64,000 nt of DNA, taken from assembly GCF_040412425.1 (NCBI RefSeq), contig NC_089744.1, positions 38,756,599 through 38,820,598 of the forward strand, read 5' to 3'. A program made the translations under genes and the position numbers. The notes under the pieces were generated by a model that saw nothing but the letters and a program-made list of their open reading frames with translations, searched no databases and was not told the origin of the DNA. Positions 1 through 12,605 of the stretch are shown here, piece by piece (the stretch's first letter is position 1; every line of letters starts with the position of its first letter). The stretch is from Macrobrachium rosenbergii (lineage: Eukaryota > Arthropoda > Malacostraca > Decapoda > Palaemonidae).

Positions 1-150
1 ATAAAGCTAAATATTTTAAATCTTCATAATTTATACTGTATTGCAGGATCAATCCAGAAGAAGAAAAAGAAGATTCTTAAAGTAACAAAGCAAATAATAC
101 ATCATTCGAATGACTCCAGTTGCCCCCATCTTCCAAAGCAATTTGCTGTC
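1..150. other. Unique AT-rich sequence at window edge
   Basis: No gene or repeat is recognised here. Short A-rich and AAG-rich stretches are present before the GGA tract. Confidence 0.5.
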
Positions 151-201
151 GGAGGAGGAGGAGGAGGGAGGAGGAGGAGGAGGAGGAGGAGGAGGAGGAG
201 A
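151..201. repeat. (GGA)n trinucleotide repeat
   Basis: About 50 bp of GGA repeats with one slip. The antisense frame reads as a proline/serine run, so the open frames over it are artefacts of the repeat. Confidence 0.95.
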
Positions 202-1194
202 GAAGAAATGAAAGGAGGATAGAAGGCCGGTCATCTTCGGTGGTGGTAACATGCCAAGCAGAATCACGGCCTGGTTTACCCTTCCCGATGCTGTTATTAC
301 CTCTGACATGGCATTATTAAAAAAACGACCTCGTTACTAACTGATTACCATACGAAGATCGTGCTGGGGACGAGGACCGGGAAGGAGTGGAGGCCCTCTA
401 ATATTCTCCATTATGATGACTTGACTGCGGCTACCCCAAAATATAAACAACGCGAATATAATTCATCATGGAAAGACATGTGGATGGGGGTAGGGGCGGC
501 GGAGAGACAGGGAGAGGAAGGGAGGAGGAGAATTGTGGAGATGGAGCAGGGGAGGACAGAAGGGGTGAAAGAAATGAGAGAAGTCAAGAATATTAGTCCA
601 CAAAAGGCTCACTTTCATTGTGACGCCACCAACAACAAAAGAAGGGGAAATCATGGCGTTCCTGTAATGTCTGTCTACAATGTGATTCATTTTCAGTCCT
701 CGTCATTTGCCTGAAAGGGGAAAGGGCAGAGATCAAAGAGGAGGATTTGCGTATGATAATCTGGCCCTGCGACTGAGATCCCCCCGAACATTATCTGGAG
801 ATTAATCTTTTTCATCTCCCATTCTTCTTCTCTAAGCTTCCGTGCACTTCGGTCAAAAGGTCACGTGCAATTACTGCGACAAAAGGAGACTGAAAATGAC
901 TTTCATATTCGTCTCCTGAACGTGTCCTCCAGCTTCCGCTCGTTTGTTTTTACTCATGCTTGAGCCAAGAGCAAACTTTCTCCCTCCCACTGCATCTTTC
1001 ACAACCACAGAGGGGGGTGGGGGGTCAGAACCCAAATAACGACTCCAAGACTTTAATGTACCATCCCTTTTTCATCTTAATGAATTATGTTAACATTTCT
1101 GAACCTCACTCACGTTTTCTGAATGACCAAACTGTTCTATGTCTGGCCTTCAGAATAGTCTTTATTACTGTTAACTATGCTATTATTTTGTTTC

Positions 1195-1197
<3 letters not shown>
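202..1197. other. Unique sequence, no gene seen
   Basis: This stretch contains a purine-rich patch near 480-590 on the + strand and a T-rich run leading into the next array. An open frame of 117 codons at 361-714 begins with a non-ATG codon and matches nothing I recognise. Frames of this length are expected by chance. I would not annotate a gene here. Confidence 0.5.

Positions 1198-1262
<65 letters not shown>
1198..1262. repeat. (CT)n microsatellite
   Basis: Perfect CT dinucleotide array of about 65 bp, preceded by a T-rich run ending in CAG that resembles a splice acceptor by chance. Confidence 0.97.
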
Positions 1263-1264
<2 letters not shown>

Positions 1265-1387
1265 GAGTATCACAAAACTATCAATATTACAATCAGAGGT
1301 TCTGGTTTCTTTTTCAAAGTCTGGTATTAATACGGTCAGCCTAATCAAACTCGTAAAAACTCTTAATTAATAAAGAACTCTGAAGTG

Positions 1388-1499
<112 letters not shown>

Positions 1500-1608
1500 T
1501 GAAGCCATGTGTACAAGTTAACCAATTAGCTATCGAGGTGAAGATGGGTTCATATGGAATTTATATACTGAATTTGAATTTGCCAGGCATGATTCTGGTG
1601 ATTGTATA

Positions 1609-2011
<403 letters not shown>

Positions 2012-2041
2012 GTATATGAATCACGGTGATGTGATAAATAG

Positions 2042-2043
<2 letters not shown>

Positions 2044-2127
<84 letters not shown>
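2044..2127. repeat. (AT)n microsatellite
   Basis: Perfect AT array of 84 bp, lying just downstream of the foldback element. Confidence 0.97.
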
Positions 2128-2133
<6 letters not shown>

Positions 2134-2194
2134 TGATATCGACTCAGCAACACGTATTACGTACAGAAGAGTCGATATAAACTTACTTCTGTCT

Positions 2195-2300
2195 TGATAG
2201 CCGGGTGGTCAGAAAAAATATCACTGTTGCCAAGGTCTATGTCTAGACCTTGGCTGTTTCTGAACCAGGCCATGATTCGAGTGCTGGCCGGCGTAGAAGT
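2195..2300 (+). mobile_element. tRNA-derived SINE-like fragment
   Basis: TAGCCGGGTGGT at 2198-2209 matches about 10 of 12 positions of the pol III A-box (TRGCNNAGYNGG). GATTCGAGTGC at 2274-2284 is a degraded B-box. Between them is a perfect 10-bp stem, GCCAAGGTCT at 2229-2238 with AGACCTTGGC at 2245-2254, in the place of an anticodon arm but too long for a normal tRNA. The arrangement suggests an old tRNA-derived retroposon head rather than a working tRNA gene. Short CA/TA repeats follow at 2347-2382. Confidence 0.5.
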
Positions 2301-2651
2301 ACTTATCAGTCGTATGTGTCAGTGTCTGTGTGCGTGTTTGTATAAACATATATATATACAGACACACATATATATATATATAAATATGATTACCGTATAG
2401 ATGTCTATATTTCACCAAATATACTAACTTATTTTGAGTGCAAATTCAACGTCCCTAGGAAAGCTAAGTACCAGAGCACTTTATTTTGTCAAATCTCTTT
2501 ATAAGATGGCGTCAAAACACTTAAGGAATTTCCTCGGCGTTTGTTTACACATCAATTGAGACGGCTGATCTTCCTTTCGAGGTTTTTGTCAAGTGGCAAC
2601 GTCAAAATAAACGAGATAATAACACTTGCAAGGATCAGCGAGTAATCCGAC

Positions 2652-2655
<4 letters not shown>
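2301..2655. other. Unique sequence with short CA/TA runs
   Basis: Apart from interrupted TA/CA runs at 2347-2382, nothing is recognised in this stretch. Confidence 0.5.

Positions 2656-2691
<36 letters not shown>
2656..2691. repeat. (AG)n microsatellite
   Basis: Perfect AG array of 36 bp. Confidence 0.97.
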
Positions 2692-2693
<2 letters not shown>

Positions 2694-3422
2694 TTGCAAA
2701 AATCATATATAAGCGTTAAGGATGCACTATTACTCAACGAAAAGCAAACAAAACAGAATGTGACCTGGATTAAAAACATGCCTTTCGACTTCGTATGACC
2801 TGTGAGAAGCAAGTGAACATGTTCCTTATGCAATGAATTAAAGCTAATTTCATCGCTTTCGTGCACTTGTCCCACGTATTTCACGCAATACCGAGTCACG
2901 TCCTGGAGGTCGTCAACAAGCACGTTTAGTGGGTCATCATTAGAATTACTTTTCATGCCTTTTGCAAGAATAATTCCGTAATATCATTTTTCTTTCTTAT
3001 TCACAAGCTAAGCAAACAAGAATTTTACTGCAAATCAACGATCTAATTGAAGTTACAACTTACGATGTTCTTCATCAATAGAGCTTTATTATTCTTATAA
3101 TATCAAGATATCAATTTACCAATTTACTTATGTAGGTTAATGGATGACCCTTGCTCTCACCTTTGATAATTAGGTTATGCGTGAATATTTAGCTCACATG
3201 TAAAGACTATACATATATGTCATAACTGTAACATTGCTCATAAGTATATTATTCAGTTATCGACTCAGTATTAATTTTTTTTTTTTTCCGGAAAAAGATG
3301 AACCATTAACTTCAATCTCTTAGGAGGGCTGTCGAGGGGTTACCGGAACGCGGGATCATGAGTCTTCTGGGATCATCCAGCCTGATCCTGCCCACCTTTT
3401 CCTAACAGTCACGACTTTGTAA
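2692..3422. other. Unique AT-rich sequence, no gene seen
   Basis: The stretch includes a T run at about 3274-3287. Near 3340-3375 the octamer GGGATCAT occurs twice. No coding signal is visible. Confidence 0.5.
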
Positions 3423-3717
3423 TAGGTCTCGATGGGGGTCAAATTCCCAATGATTAGGAGGGGTCAATTAACTCTTTTTTATATAATTGGAAAGTTAAGG
3501 GGGATAATTGACCACACTTCATCACTCAGGAATGTGACCTTTATCATGACCTGCTCAGCGAATTCATATTAGGCCTCGATGGGGGTCAAATTGCTAAACG
3601 TCTGGGAGGTCAGGTAATTCTTTGTCTTTTTCATCTTTTTCATTAAAAACGGAGTATAATTGAACATACCAAAATATTCAGAAATGTGACCCAAATCACC
3701 GCATACTCAACGTCTGA
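3423..3717. repeat. Diverged tandem repeat, period about 147 bp
   Basis: Two units start with TAGGYCTCGATGGGGGTCAA at 3423 and 3570. They share further blocks in the same order: a GGAGG-rich patch, a T-rich run, ATAATTGAACA/ATAATTGACCA-like sequence, and CAGRAATGTGACC. The copies have drifted considerably, so the duplication is old. The family is unknown to me. Confidence 0.7.
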
Positions 3718-4028
3718 CTGAAATGAAAAACGGTTAATTAGATATCATGGCGAAATCCTCTTTTTTTTTCGTAACACTCAACTTTCTCCGGGGAATCACG
3801 ACAAAATTCCATTGTATAAATAACAATACGCCTTTTGCTATCATGAGAAATCTACTCTTGACTTGTAATGTACAATGCCATCTTCACTGCCCATTATCTT
3901 CCTAATTCCTTTGCCGTTGCAAATGTATGAAGGTTCAGCGAGTCACAGTAACGATATTTGATGTAATGTTAGGATCCTTCAATCACGAACTGTAATTGTG
4001 TCGGTGCTTCAGCTACAAGAATCCCCAA
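3718..4028. other. Unique sequence, no gene seen
   Basis: AT-rich sequence with a T run near 3762-3770. Nothing else is recognised. Confidence 0.5.
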
Positions 4029-4051
4029 CTCTCTCTCTCTCTCTATAATAA

Positions 4052-4087
<36 letters not shown>

Positions 4088-4096
4088 GCACACACA
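4029..4096. repeat. Compound (CT)n / (AC)n microsatellite
   Basis: A short CT run (4029-4044) is followed by perfect AC repeats from 4054 to about 4083 and a degraded AC tail. Confidence 0.95.
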
Positions 4097-6427
4097 TGTA
4101 ACTCCAATACGATTTACCTGGACATGTGCAATATGAAGACAGTTGATTTGCTGCACAGCTACAAAGATGTTCAAATTCAGGAGGCTTCGGAGAGAGGTTA
4201 GATACAACTTCAAAATTAAAATAAAAAAAAAAATCACACTTCACACTACAAAATATTGACAGAAAATCAAGACCTTATAAATTAGGTATATCATTATACC
4301 ATCTACGATCTCATTAACACCTACTTGTTAATTGCAACGCTAAGAACCAGATTCATAGAAAACCTTTTCCAAATCTATCTCATTATGTGTATGATCGCAA
4401 ATGATACAACGTTCTTTTCTCATATATAAAGAAAGTATTAACCTTATTAAAATAGTTCCTCATTATGCAGTACATCATATTTTTTCCGTTGGCAGTGGAG
4501 ACCAGTGGAACGAGTTTAATAAAAAGAGAAGGCTTCAATAGATTCTGTTACATCTAAAAGAGATCGGTGCTAACTTTGCAAGGCTATTTTCAACGCACAG
4601 CAGTTCAACCTAGAATGAATAACGATCAATGCCATCATCCCGTAATCCAGTTTTCACAGGCGGTGATTCTGAGGACTGAACAGATGCTAGGATAGGAGTG
4701 AGCTTCCTTTAAAATATCCACTCACGTGGAAATATTTGCAAGCGTTTTATATGCTTCCCTGAGGGTTTACTGAATTTTCCAATTTTATCCAGCTTTTAAC
4801 TGACCCATCACAAGCAACTTGATCATATTCGGCTAAAATTATGTCATGGTTTACAACTCCTTCTACTCTGGTTGTTAAGCGAAGAATACAAATAGCTTTC
4901 TACTGGCCTTCCCTTAAAAAAAATACCCATAGGCGGCCGTAAATTACGCGATTTCAAGACAAAACATAGGAAAACTCTAAGCATGACAGACATCCGATGA
5001 ACGAAACGGACGAAATTAAACAGCTACACTGAATGAGCACCAGAGATTTTTTTATTTACATTAATCGGGAAGTAAGTTTTCATAACTGGGAAGTATTCAT
5101 TTCCATATCGTACTGTGTCAGCCAGCATACACAAGCCAGTCTTTGTTCCCTCTGCACAAGAAAGAATTCAACTCGTAAATATGCAATTATATTTCAAATC
5201 GGGTGTCGCTGAAGGGTACGTAAACAATCAGAGCACTTCATCATGACAAATTTGGAGGTCAGCTCACCAATTAACGATCAAGAACACCTGGATGACACCA
5301 CGCGGCATCTACTTGCACTAATTGCACGTTTCCTTTGCACCCACGATGCATATGCATGCTTGAACTCCCACGATTCCGACACGCATGAGAGCAAAGATCA
5401 AACCAAGCAGTTCCAGCATACGAGATGGCAACCATGATCCGTGAAACCATTAAAAGTATCACTTCTTGTTTTTTCTTAGTATTTTCTACCGGTTTGCAAT
5501 AGACACTGTTCAAGTATCCACTTCTACCCTTCCACCCTTTCATTGATTACTGACCCTACAAAGCAAAGCTTGGTGTGAGAATTCGTAATTTTGAAGGTTT
5601 TCTTTTTTTCGGTCCAAGAACCTGCGTTTTTTCAGCTCTTTCTTCCTTTCTTTAATTCAAAGCTAGCAGCTTGATTTCTTAGGCTCCATGCTACTTTCCC
5701 CCATGTCATCTTTGGCCGATCTAAGATTCACGGGATGAACCCAATCACAAATCAGATCATCCTTGATAAACTGACTTTAACGAAGACACAAGAAGTGCCA
5801 TTGTCTTGCCGTGAATCGTAATGAAGTCGGCAACATACGCCTCGACCTTTTGAAGGCTGATTCATGAATAAACATTCATTACCGAAAGCTGAGTGCGGGA
5901 ATCGCGAACCTCACCCAGTGGGCCTAAACCGTACCTGACAAAATAATAAAAATATCATTAACAATAAATACATATAATTATTGCAAAACTCAGCCAACTG
6001 CCATCTTTTATCAAGGGCCCAGAAAGTAGGAAACGGGGGAGAAAGTTCAGTAATGAAATCACTAACTTTAATCAAAACAGGTTAGAAAAACAATTACATA
6101 ATGACACTGGTAACAAAATAACCCGAGATTGGAAACCAGCACCAAAGTCGTACGGAAATCTTAAAAGGTAATCCAGTATCATATATGTATATATATAATT
6201 CGAAAGGTAAACGAAAAAAATTATAAATGTACAGCTACTACTTGAAATAAATGTTGTTAAGTTGTCTGCCCTTGGCTGATAAAGACGAGCTCCACAAATT
6301 CATAGAGATCATTCTTCTAATTCATAAAATATTACTGCACATCAGTTCTATGTGGTAACTCACACTGTATTATTTAATTTGAACTTGGAATGCTAGACAT
6401 TCACCAGAGACCCCATTATGCATACAG

Positions 6428-6429
<2 letters not shown>
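4097..6429. other. 2.3 kb of unique sequence without a recognisable gene
   Basis: Open frames here are under about 95 codons and overlap on opposite strands. At 5880-5935 the minus strand holds a GGTTCGCGATTCCC stretch that loosely recalls a pol III B-box, but I cannot find a convincing A-box at the right distance. I see no splice-site pair enclosing a plausible exon. Confidence 0.5.

Positions 6430-6486
<57 letters not shown>
6430..6486. repeat. (AG)n microsatellite
   Basis: Perfect AG array of 57 bp. Confidence 0.97.
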
Positions 6487-6490
<4 letters not shown>

Positions 6491-6999
6491 CTGCATCAGT
6501 TCTAAATATAGTTTGGCATAAATGAATTCAATAAAGAAGGAAAAGCACAGTCTAATGAACAGACACATTCCACGTCCAAGAATAATGTATTTCAAAGACT
6601 AACTGAACGCCCCTCAATGAGCGTTCTGCATACATTAACTTCTCCCACGCAACCCAAGGGCACTTCTGTCATTTTGGAAATTAATGGAAGAAACAATATT
6701 GTTGTTAAGTCTTTACAATGTTATGAATATTAGTCACTCATAAGTAACAACGCGTGGGTTATATTAATTACCTTGCAGCCAATCACGTATTGGGTTCTAA
6801 AACCAATCAAGGTCATATTGAAACTACACATTCTAAAAGGGACCAATTCTTATTCAAGATATACATCCTTAAGGGTGCTCGTACCACCACATAGTCTAAG
6901 GAATGTAGTCATTTCTCTAACGTGTTTTCCTTATCGTTCCTAAGTATCGATTTCCAATTTTCATTAATGTTAGATACCCGGTGCACCTGTGTTTATATT

Positions 7000-7000
<1 letters not shown>
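6487..7000. other. Unique sequence with clustered CCAAT motifs
   Basis: Around 6778-6810 two short palindromes are built from CCAAT/ATTGG. No promoter or gene can be supported from this alone. Confidence 0.45.

Positions 7001-7031
<31 letters not shown>
7001..7031. repeat. (AG)n microsatellite
   Basis: Perfect AG array of 31 bp. Confidence 0.97.
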
Positions 7032-7034
<3 letters not shown>

Positions 7035-7165
7035 GGGGATTTTATACGAACAGATATGCATGACAAAAACAAATCACCATTTCAAATAAACCGTTTCATT
7101 GTCTCTCTGTCTCCCAAGGCAATCTCCTATTTAGCCTGCTATAACAGGCAGACCCCCATCTTCCC

Positions 7166-7168
<3 letters not shown>

Positions 7169-7228
<60 letters not shown>
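7169..7228. repeat. (CT)n microsatellite
   Basis: Perfect CT array of 60 bp. A lone GTTCGAATC (7242-7250), a perfect pol III B-box core, lies 13 bp downstream. This could be a SINE remnant whose 5' part has been replaced by the array. Confidence 0.95.
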
Positions 7229-7231
<3 letters not shown>

Positions 7232-7474
7232 GACAGCCCAAGTTCGAATCTCACAAGGACAATAAAGGACAGATGGGTACGTTCACTAAAAACCAGTGGC
7301 CTCTGTTGACCTCAGCAGTCAATTAGGTGCTCAGTTGTTAGATGACTGTTGTAGGTCTCAGTTAAGATGGGGGAACAGAAAGTGTCCGTTGCTCAGTCAA
7401 AATGCATACTATCAAAACCAGACGACCTCGAGCAAGTTATTCTCATCCCATTGGAGTGAAACAACTCACAAGAG

Positions 7475-7476
<2 letters not shown>

Positions 7477-7529
<53 letters not shown>
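7477..7529. repeat. (CT)n microsatellite
   Basis: Perfect CT array of 53 bp, preceded by a short AGAGAG block that could pair with it. Confidence 0.97.
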
Positions 7530-7531
<2 letters not shown>

Positions 7532-7885
7532 GAACCAGCCCTTTCCTCTTTGCAGTCAGCACTGTTGTCTCAATAACCAACATTTAATCCCTTTATTGCA
7601 ATCAAACAATGCTACCAATGCACGCAATTAAGCCTTGCGGTCCGATAAAATAAAAAAAAACACTTTCTTGTTAACACATGAAACGTGACATCTAATCTTA
7701 TCAGATTATCAGCGCTTCCTTTTCCTGCATGTGCTGGGGAGTGTGGGTGGCTGGGGAGTTCATTAATTAATGCTTTATTGCTTCATAGACATGCGGTGGA
7801 AAGTGCATGTGCTGAATATGCAAGACCTTCATTTAGAAAATTACTCTTATACAAATATGTTTGCAAGCAAATATACCCGTTTTCC

Positions 7886-7888
<3 letters not shown>
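7530..7888. other. Unique sequence, no gene seen
   Basis: A short A run occurs near 7652. Open frames entering the next CT array become Ser-Leu runs and are not genes. Confidence 0.5.

Positions 7889-7953
<65 letters not shown>
7889..7953. repeat. (CT)n microsatellite
   Basis: Perfect CT array of 65 bp. Confidence 0.97.
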
Positions 7954-7955
<2 letters not shown>

Positions 7956-8935
7956 GGCTTGTTTTTGTATATTTTTACTTTGAAGAACTTCTATACAAAA
8001 AACTCTTGCAAGCACAAGGTCTTTAAACAGCAGTTCTCTGAATATCAAGCGGGGCACTGCAATCAGACATGCAGCATCCTTATACACAAAAACTTAGACA
8101 AAGAAATATACGAAGACCAGAAAAAAATAAAAAAAAGACTGGAGAGAGAAAAATCCGAGTATACCCAAAAGCAAAACATGAGAGCCCCGCAAGACCGACC
8201 AACCACTTGAGCTAAACGCCGGAACGAAAGCCATAACGCGGACGAGCAAGAGGAAAGAGCGTGCCCGAGCGACGTAACATTTGCACTGCTTGATACTCCG
8301 ATGCAGTTTAACGGATTAACATTCCAGATACAAACTCGCAGGTCTCAAAGACCACGGTCGACGGTTCATACGTTTATGCCTGCGCGTGTGAGCATGCGCA
8401 CAACTGTGTGACTTCTAAGTCAAGTGGGGTCATGGAAAGGGAAGTGTGGGAAGAATAAAATGAGGACTGAAACTGACGTGTTTATGTATGCACCAAACGA
8501 TTTGCCAATTAACAAATCACGCAGAATGAAATACATATCGTCAACTGCCTTGTGCTAATGCTTGGAGCACGGCTTTACAATGAGGAAAACGGGAATTAAT
8601 TCAAACAAATATGGAAACCGGACCTTTATTTCGTGAGCCAAGTATCTGCCATAACGTTAAATAGTTTACGAATAACAAAGCAATCTTCCGATAACATCAA
8701 TAAAACACACAAGATGTACACTAACACCTCAGCTACGAACAAGAACAGCACCCAAACACAATGCTAAATGCGAAGGGCATAAGATCCCACCATTTGGCCC
8801 CTGGAAGGTTTTGCAACAGTTCTCAGGAAATAATCCCCCTATATCTGACCCCTGTAATCATCAAGCGATGAAGACATTAGTGTGATGTAATATCCGATGA
8901 TACCGATGTTATCGCATACAAGGGACTAAAAAAGT
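7954..8935. other. Unique sequence, no gene seen
   Basis: The part near 8205-8410 is less AT-rich than its surroundings, with scattered CpG. No gene or repeat is recognised. Confidence 0.45.
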
Positions 8936-9105
8936 AAGGCGCTGGCGGTGGTGGGGAGTTGGGAGTGGAAATTGAGGCTGAGGGATGTGGCTGGGGTTTG
9001 AGGTTGCGAGGTGAGGCTGCAGAGGGCTGAGGAGGAGGAGGAGGAGGATTTCGGGGGGAGGTTACACGAGGGCATGGGTACTGAGGATGGGGAAGGACAT
9101 CATGG
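8936..9105. repeat. G-rich low-complexity tract with (GGA)n core
   Basis: The + strand is G-rich with many GG/GGG runs and a short GGA array at 9030-9048. The antisense frame is a proline/serine-rich 84-codon frame explained by composition. Several closely spaced G-runs could form quadruplex structures; this is inference. Confidence 0.6.
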
Positions 9106-11920
9106 TACACAGGGATGACTAGAGAGTGCAAGTGGTATCGGAAGGTTGGGAATGCATTGGCGGAATAACAGATACGGTGTTTTTATCAGCACGATTAGAT
9201 ACGCCGTCCATGCCTATCATATCAAATCTATCCAGCCTCTTCGATTGCCTCCCAGAAATTTCAATCGAAAACGACTCTTAACGTCCCGCCTTTTTCTCGC
9301 TGGGAGCACGGCCGTCAATATCCGAATCCGCCTGATAATGGCTCACAAAAGGCATTAAATCATACATCCCTCTGAGTAATGGCTATTTTCCGACAATCAA
9401 AGCCTTGAAGGGATGACTCGATGGACGAAGCACTTGCGAGATCAATTTACTAGTGATTTTTGCACCACAATGCTATGGTGGAGGGAGAAAAATCATCTAT
9501 CAGTTTTAATTATAATGGCATTTCAAGCGTTCTACCGCCATTTTAGTTTACGGAGAAATAATAAAGTTTACATTTATAAGAACCAACATTTACCATGAGC
9601 TTGTCATTAAAAAAAAAACTTACAATTATACCTCTAACAATAATATTTCAAAGCCGCCGTGGTAAAAACCTGTAAAAATATGCGTTTTAGCGCACTTTTA
9701 ATTCACGAGTTGACTGGGGAATGTTGCATAGCATGAGTGTAGTTCAAATACCGTAAAGTAGATCTGGCTTTAAATTATTTTAACGCCATTTTAAATTAAG
9801 TATAATTATAATATTAACTGTAAAATAGACAATTTAGAACGGCAAACCTCTTTTAATGCGTACAGTAACTGAACTGATCTAATGTCATTTAGACGAAGTT
9901 AATGCACCGAGGCAACATTGTTTTTTCTTTATTAAAATCAAAGGTTCCAGTACACAAAACTAACAAATAGACTTTTTTGGCTTTAACATAATAATGATTC
10001 ATGTGCCACTAAGAAATATCATTTGAAATTGCATTACATGATCAGGATGGTTAATCATAATTGGCCAGGACAATAATCGATGGTTATAATTTCAATTTAC
10101 TTGATATATTCAGAAGGATGTGCAACTCTATTAATACCACAAGTGGATATCGCAGTAATACAGCTATCCAAATTTAAGTGAATTGAAAAAACGGGAGCAC
10201 CACCCTATATTCCACCAGAAACAGCCATTTCTCTTCCGTCAAAAACTGGACAGGTAAGCCGCGGCCCTCATTTCGCCTTGCTCCAGAACGCTACAAGAGG
10301 GTCGGCCGCCTTGCGTGACGGCGGGACCGAGCGTGCAAATCTATAATAAAATCGCACGCACCCTGGGCTCTCTGTGCAAATCAAACCAATTGAAAAAAAG
10401 GAAGAGAAAGAAAAATGTTTAAACTTATCGGTCATGCGAATCTTCTAGCGCGGAGAATAATGTCCTCTTCGTGCGACACTTAGTGATTCCTCCTGTCAAG
10501 AGATGTCGCCACCTTTAAACGAGCCAGTGTTACCAAGTACATAGAAATGTAGCGTACATCTCTGAATAAATTTAAAGTATGCGGAATTTTGTAGCTCTCT
10601 TATATTTACCATCATTACTTTGTTTTCTTTATAGTGATTTGTAGTAACGGTGAATACGTCTCCTTACGCGATGATAAAAATCCCTCGATAACATTAACAT
10701 AATTCGTAGGTCCGGGGACATTTCCCAGTTCTGGTAATACTGAGCTAGGTAAAGGAGAGCACGATTTTAAACTCCATGTCAGGTTTTATCTCGCCCGAGT
10801 TAACAAATCATGAAGATAATTGACGCGTGCTGACAGCAGCCCCGTTCCCTGGCAGAGGCACTCATATACATACTTGATGAGACTGTGACGACGAAGGTTT
10901 ACGAAAAAGAAGAAGAAACGAAGAACACGGAGCCACTTTCTAAATGATAAGAGAAACAATTTACGAGGTGTAAGACTCACTTTCTTGAACAGTACCATTG
11001 ATCTCCCTTTCATGTCCTATTTTCTTCTTATTATTATCAGTTCAAATGAGACGTCAAATTAACAGTATATTGCACCTACTCATGATTAGGATTATGGCAG
11101 GAATAATGAAAGTTCAAAATAATATCCGCGACAGACACACTCTACAGAGAAGAAATTTCATTAGTGGAACCTAGACACACCGCATACTGAGAGATAAATT
11201 AAAATTGCATTAAAATGTGGTCTGAACCGTAGCTATCGAATCAGAACATGATGTCTGAATTTAAACTATTAAGAATTAATCTTTCTTTATACAGTCTGCA
11301 AAGTTCATACAGTATATGTACTGTATAGACATGGGCAATGTGCATACAGACAAATCTAATTTTATTACAAAAAACAAATATCTATATTTACAAAATTGGA
11401 TGTTTAATTCATATGAAAGAAATTAAGTTAAAACTGATGAGATGAAATGTTTCCTTTACATGTGTGGCGTAATATGATTTGAAATAGGGAAGAATGTTGA
11501 GATATAAAGAAGTCAAATGGTTAGCGTAGGTGAAAGGATATATCGGAGCGATCTGAGATGGTTCGTGGAAACAATGGAGGGTGATATGGTGGTTCAAAAG
11601 ATTGTATATTTGGGTGTGGCAGGAATGAGGAAGGCAAGGAAACCTGGACATCACCAAAATAAATTATACAGGAAATCAGAGTGAGGGAAAATTAAGATAT
11701 ACAGTAAAATGCTCGAGGATGGATTCAACATGTTTCTGACAAGCCTTCAGTATAGATTAATAAAGCTGCTGGTGGGCTTGGAAATTTTCTGGACAGGAGT
11801 TCCGTTACGATTCAGCAGTTAAAATATGCAGTGACCAATGTGTTTTTCTCGAAACCACTCCTTGTTTTCTGAAAAAGATAAAGATTAAAAACATACATAT
11901 ATAAATGTATATATACTTAT

Positions 11921-11928
<8 letters not shown>
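9106..11928. other. 2.8 kb of mostly unique sequence, no gene seen
   Basis: AT-rich except for a CpG-rich patch at about 10256-10370. Just before that patch, ACAG|GTAAGC at 10250-10259 resembles a + strand splice donor, without a convincing acceptor upstream. TACAGTA/TACTGTA at 11309-11326 is a small 7-bp palindrome with a 4-base loop. Open frames stay below 83 codons and match nothing I know. Confidence 0.45.

Positions 11929-11973
<45 letters not shown>
11929..11973. repeat. (AT)n microsatellite
   Basis: AT array of about 45 bp with degraded TA/CATA repeats upstream from 11893. Confidence 0.96.
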
Positions 11974-11976
<3 letters not shown>

Positions 11977-12200
11977 TCCAAAGGGTTCAGTCTTCTGGTT
12001 TCTCAAGTCTCTAGGGGTGAGGATGCTAGCCGCATGCTCTTTGACTTGGTCCCGACATACGCTGGTACCCATCAGCTTAGTGGACAAGTGGTCAATAGGC
12101 CGGGAGCAGCCCATGGCTTGGCAAACATGAGCTGAGTTTTGCATAACTCAGCTACGGCGACCACTTTATGCCTTATTCATGGTGGTAGACGTGGGGTCGC
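11974..12200. mobile_element. Degraded SINE-like repeat, copy 1
   Basis: This sequence starts directly after an (AT)n array. From about 11994 it aligns by eye with 16238-16320: TTCTGGTTTCTCA, then AGGGGTGAGG, a CTAG core, a CCCTTTG/TCTTTG block and a CTTG..CCCG block. Near 12069-12090 it holds CCATCAGCTTAGTGGAC, a decayed form of the CAGCTGGGTGGA tail also seen at 16309-16320 and, in reverse, near 46616-46627. A hairpin GCTGAGTT/AACTCAGC lies at 12131-12153. The family is probably an old SINE, but I cannot name it. Confidence 0.5.
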
Positions 12201-12300
12201 AACATCCTTACATTTAAGGCTCAAAGTATTGAAGCAAATATAAAACGGTTACAGTCATGCCCTACCGCTTCTAAATCCGACAATGGCTCCGAGAACCGGC

Positions 12301-12319
12301 AAAAAAAAAAAAAAAAAAA
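12301..12319. repeat. A19 homopolymer
   Basis: Nineteen consecutive A residues. This may be the poly(A) tail of a retroposed sequence ending at 12300, but no source transcript is recognised. Confidence 0.8.
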
Positions 12320-12540
12320 CGATAAGATAATACTGTATCAGCAAGACCCGTTGGCCTTTGTGGGTTGGCAGCCCAGACACAGGGGGCGGCTCTAGGGTTT
12401 CCTGCCCCTAGGCTAATATTTTAATTTGCGCCCCAGGTCCACCAGCTAGAGATCTGGGGTGAGCCAGTAGCTCCCCATTGGGTGACATTTCGGGATAGTT
12501 TAATTGTAAATCCAGTTACCAAATATTAATAAATGCATTA

Positions 12541-12544
<4 letters not shown>

Positions 12545-12601
<57 letters not shown>
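12545..12601. repeat. (AT)n microsatellite inside the hAT-like element
   Basis: Perfect AT array of about 57 bp. Confidence 0.97.
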
Positions 12602-12605
<4 letters not shown>

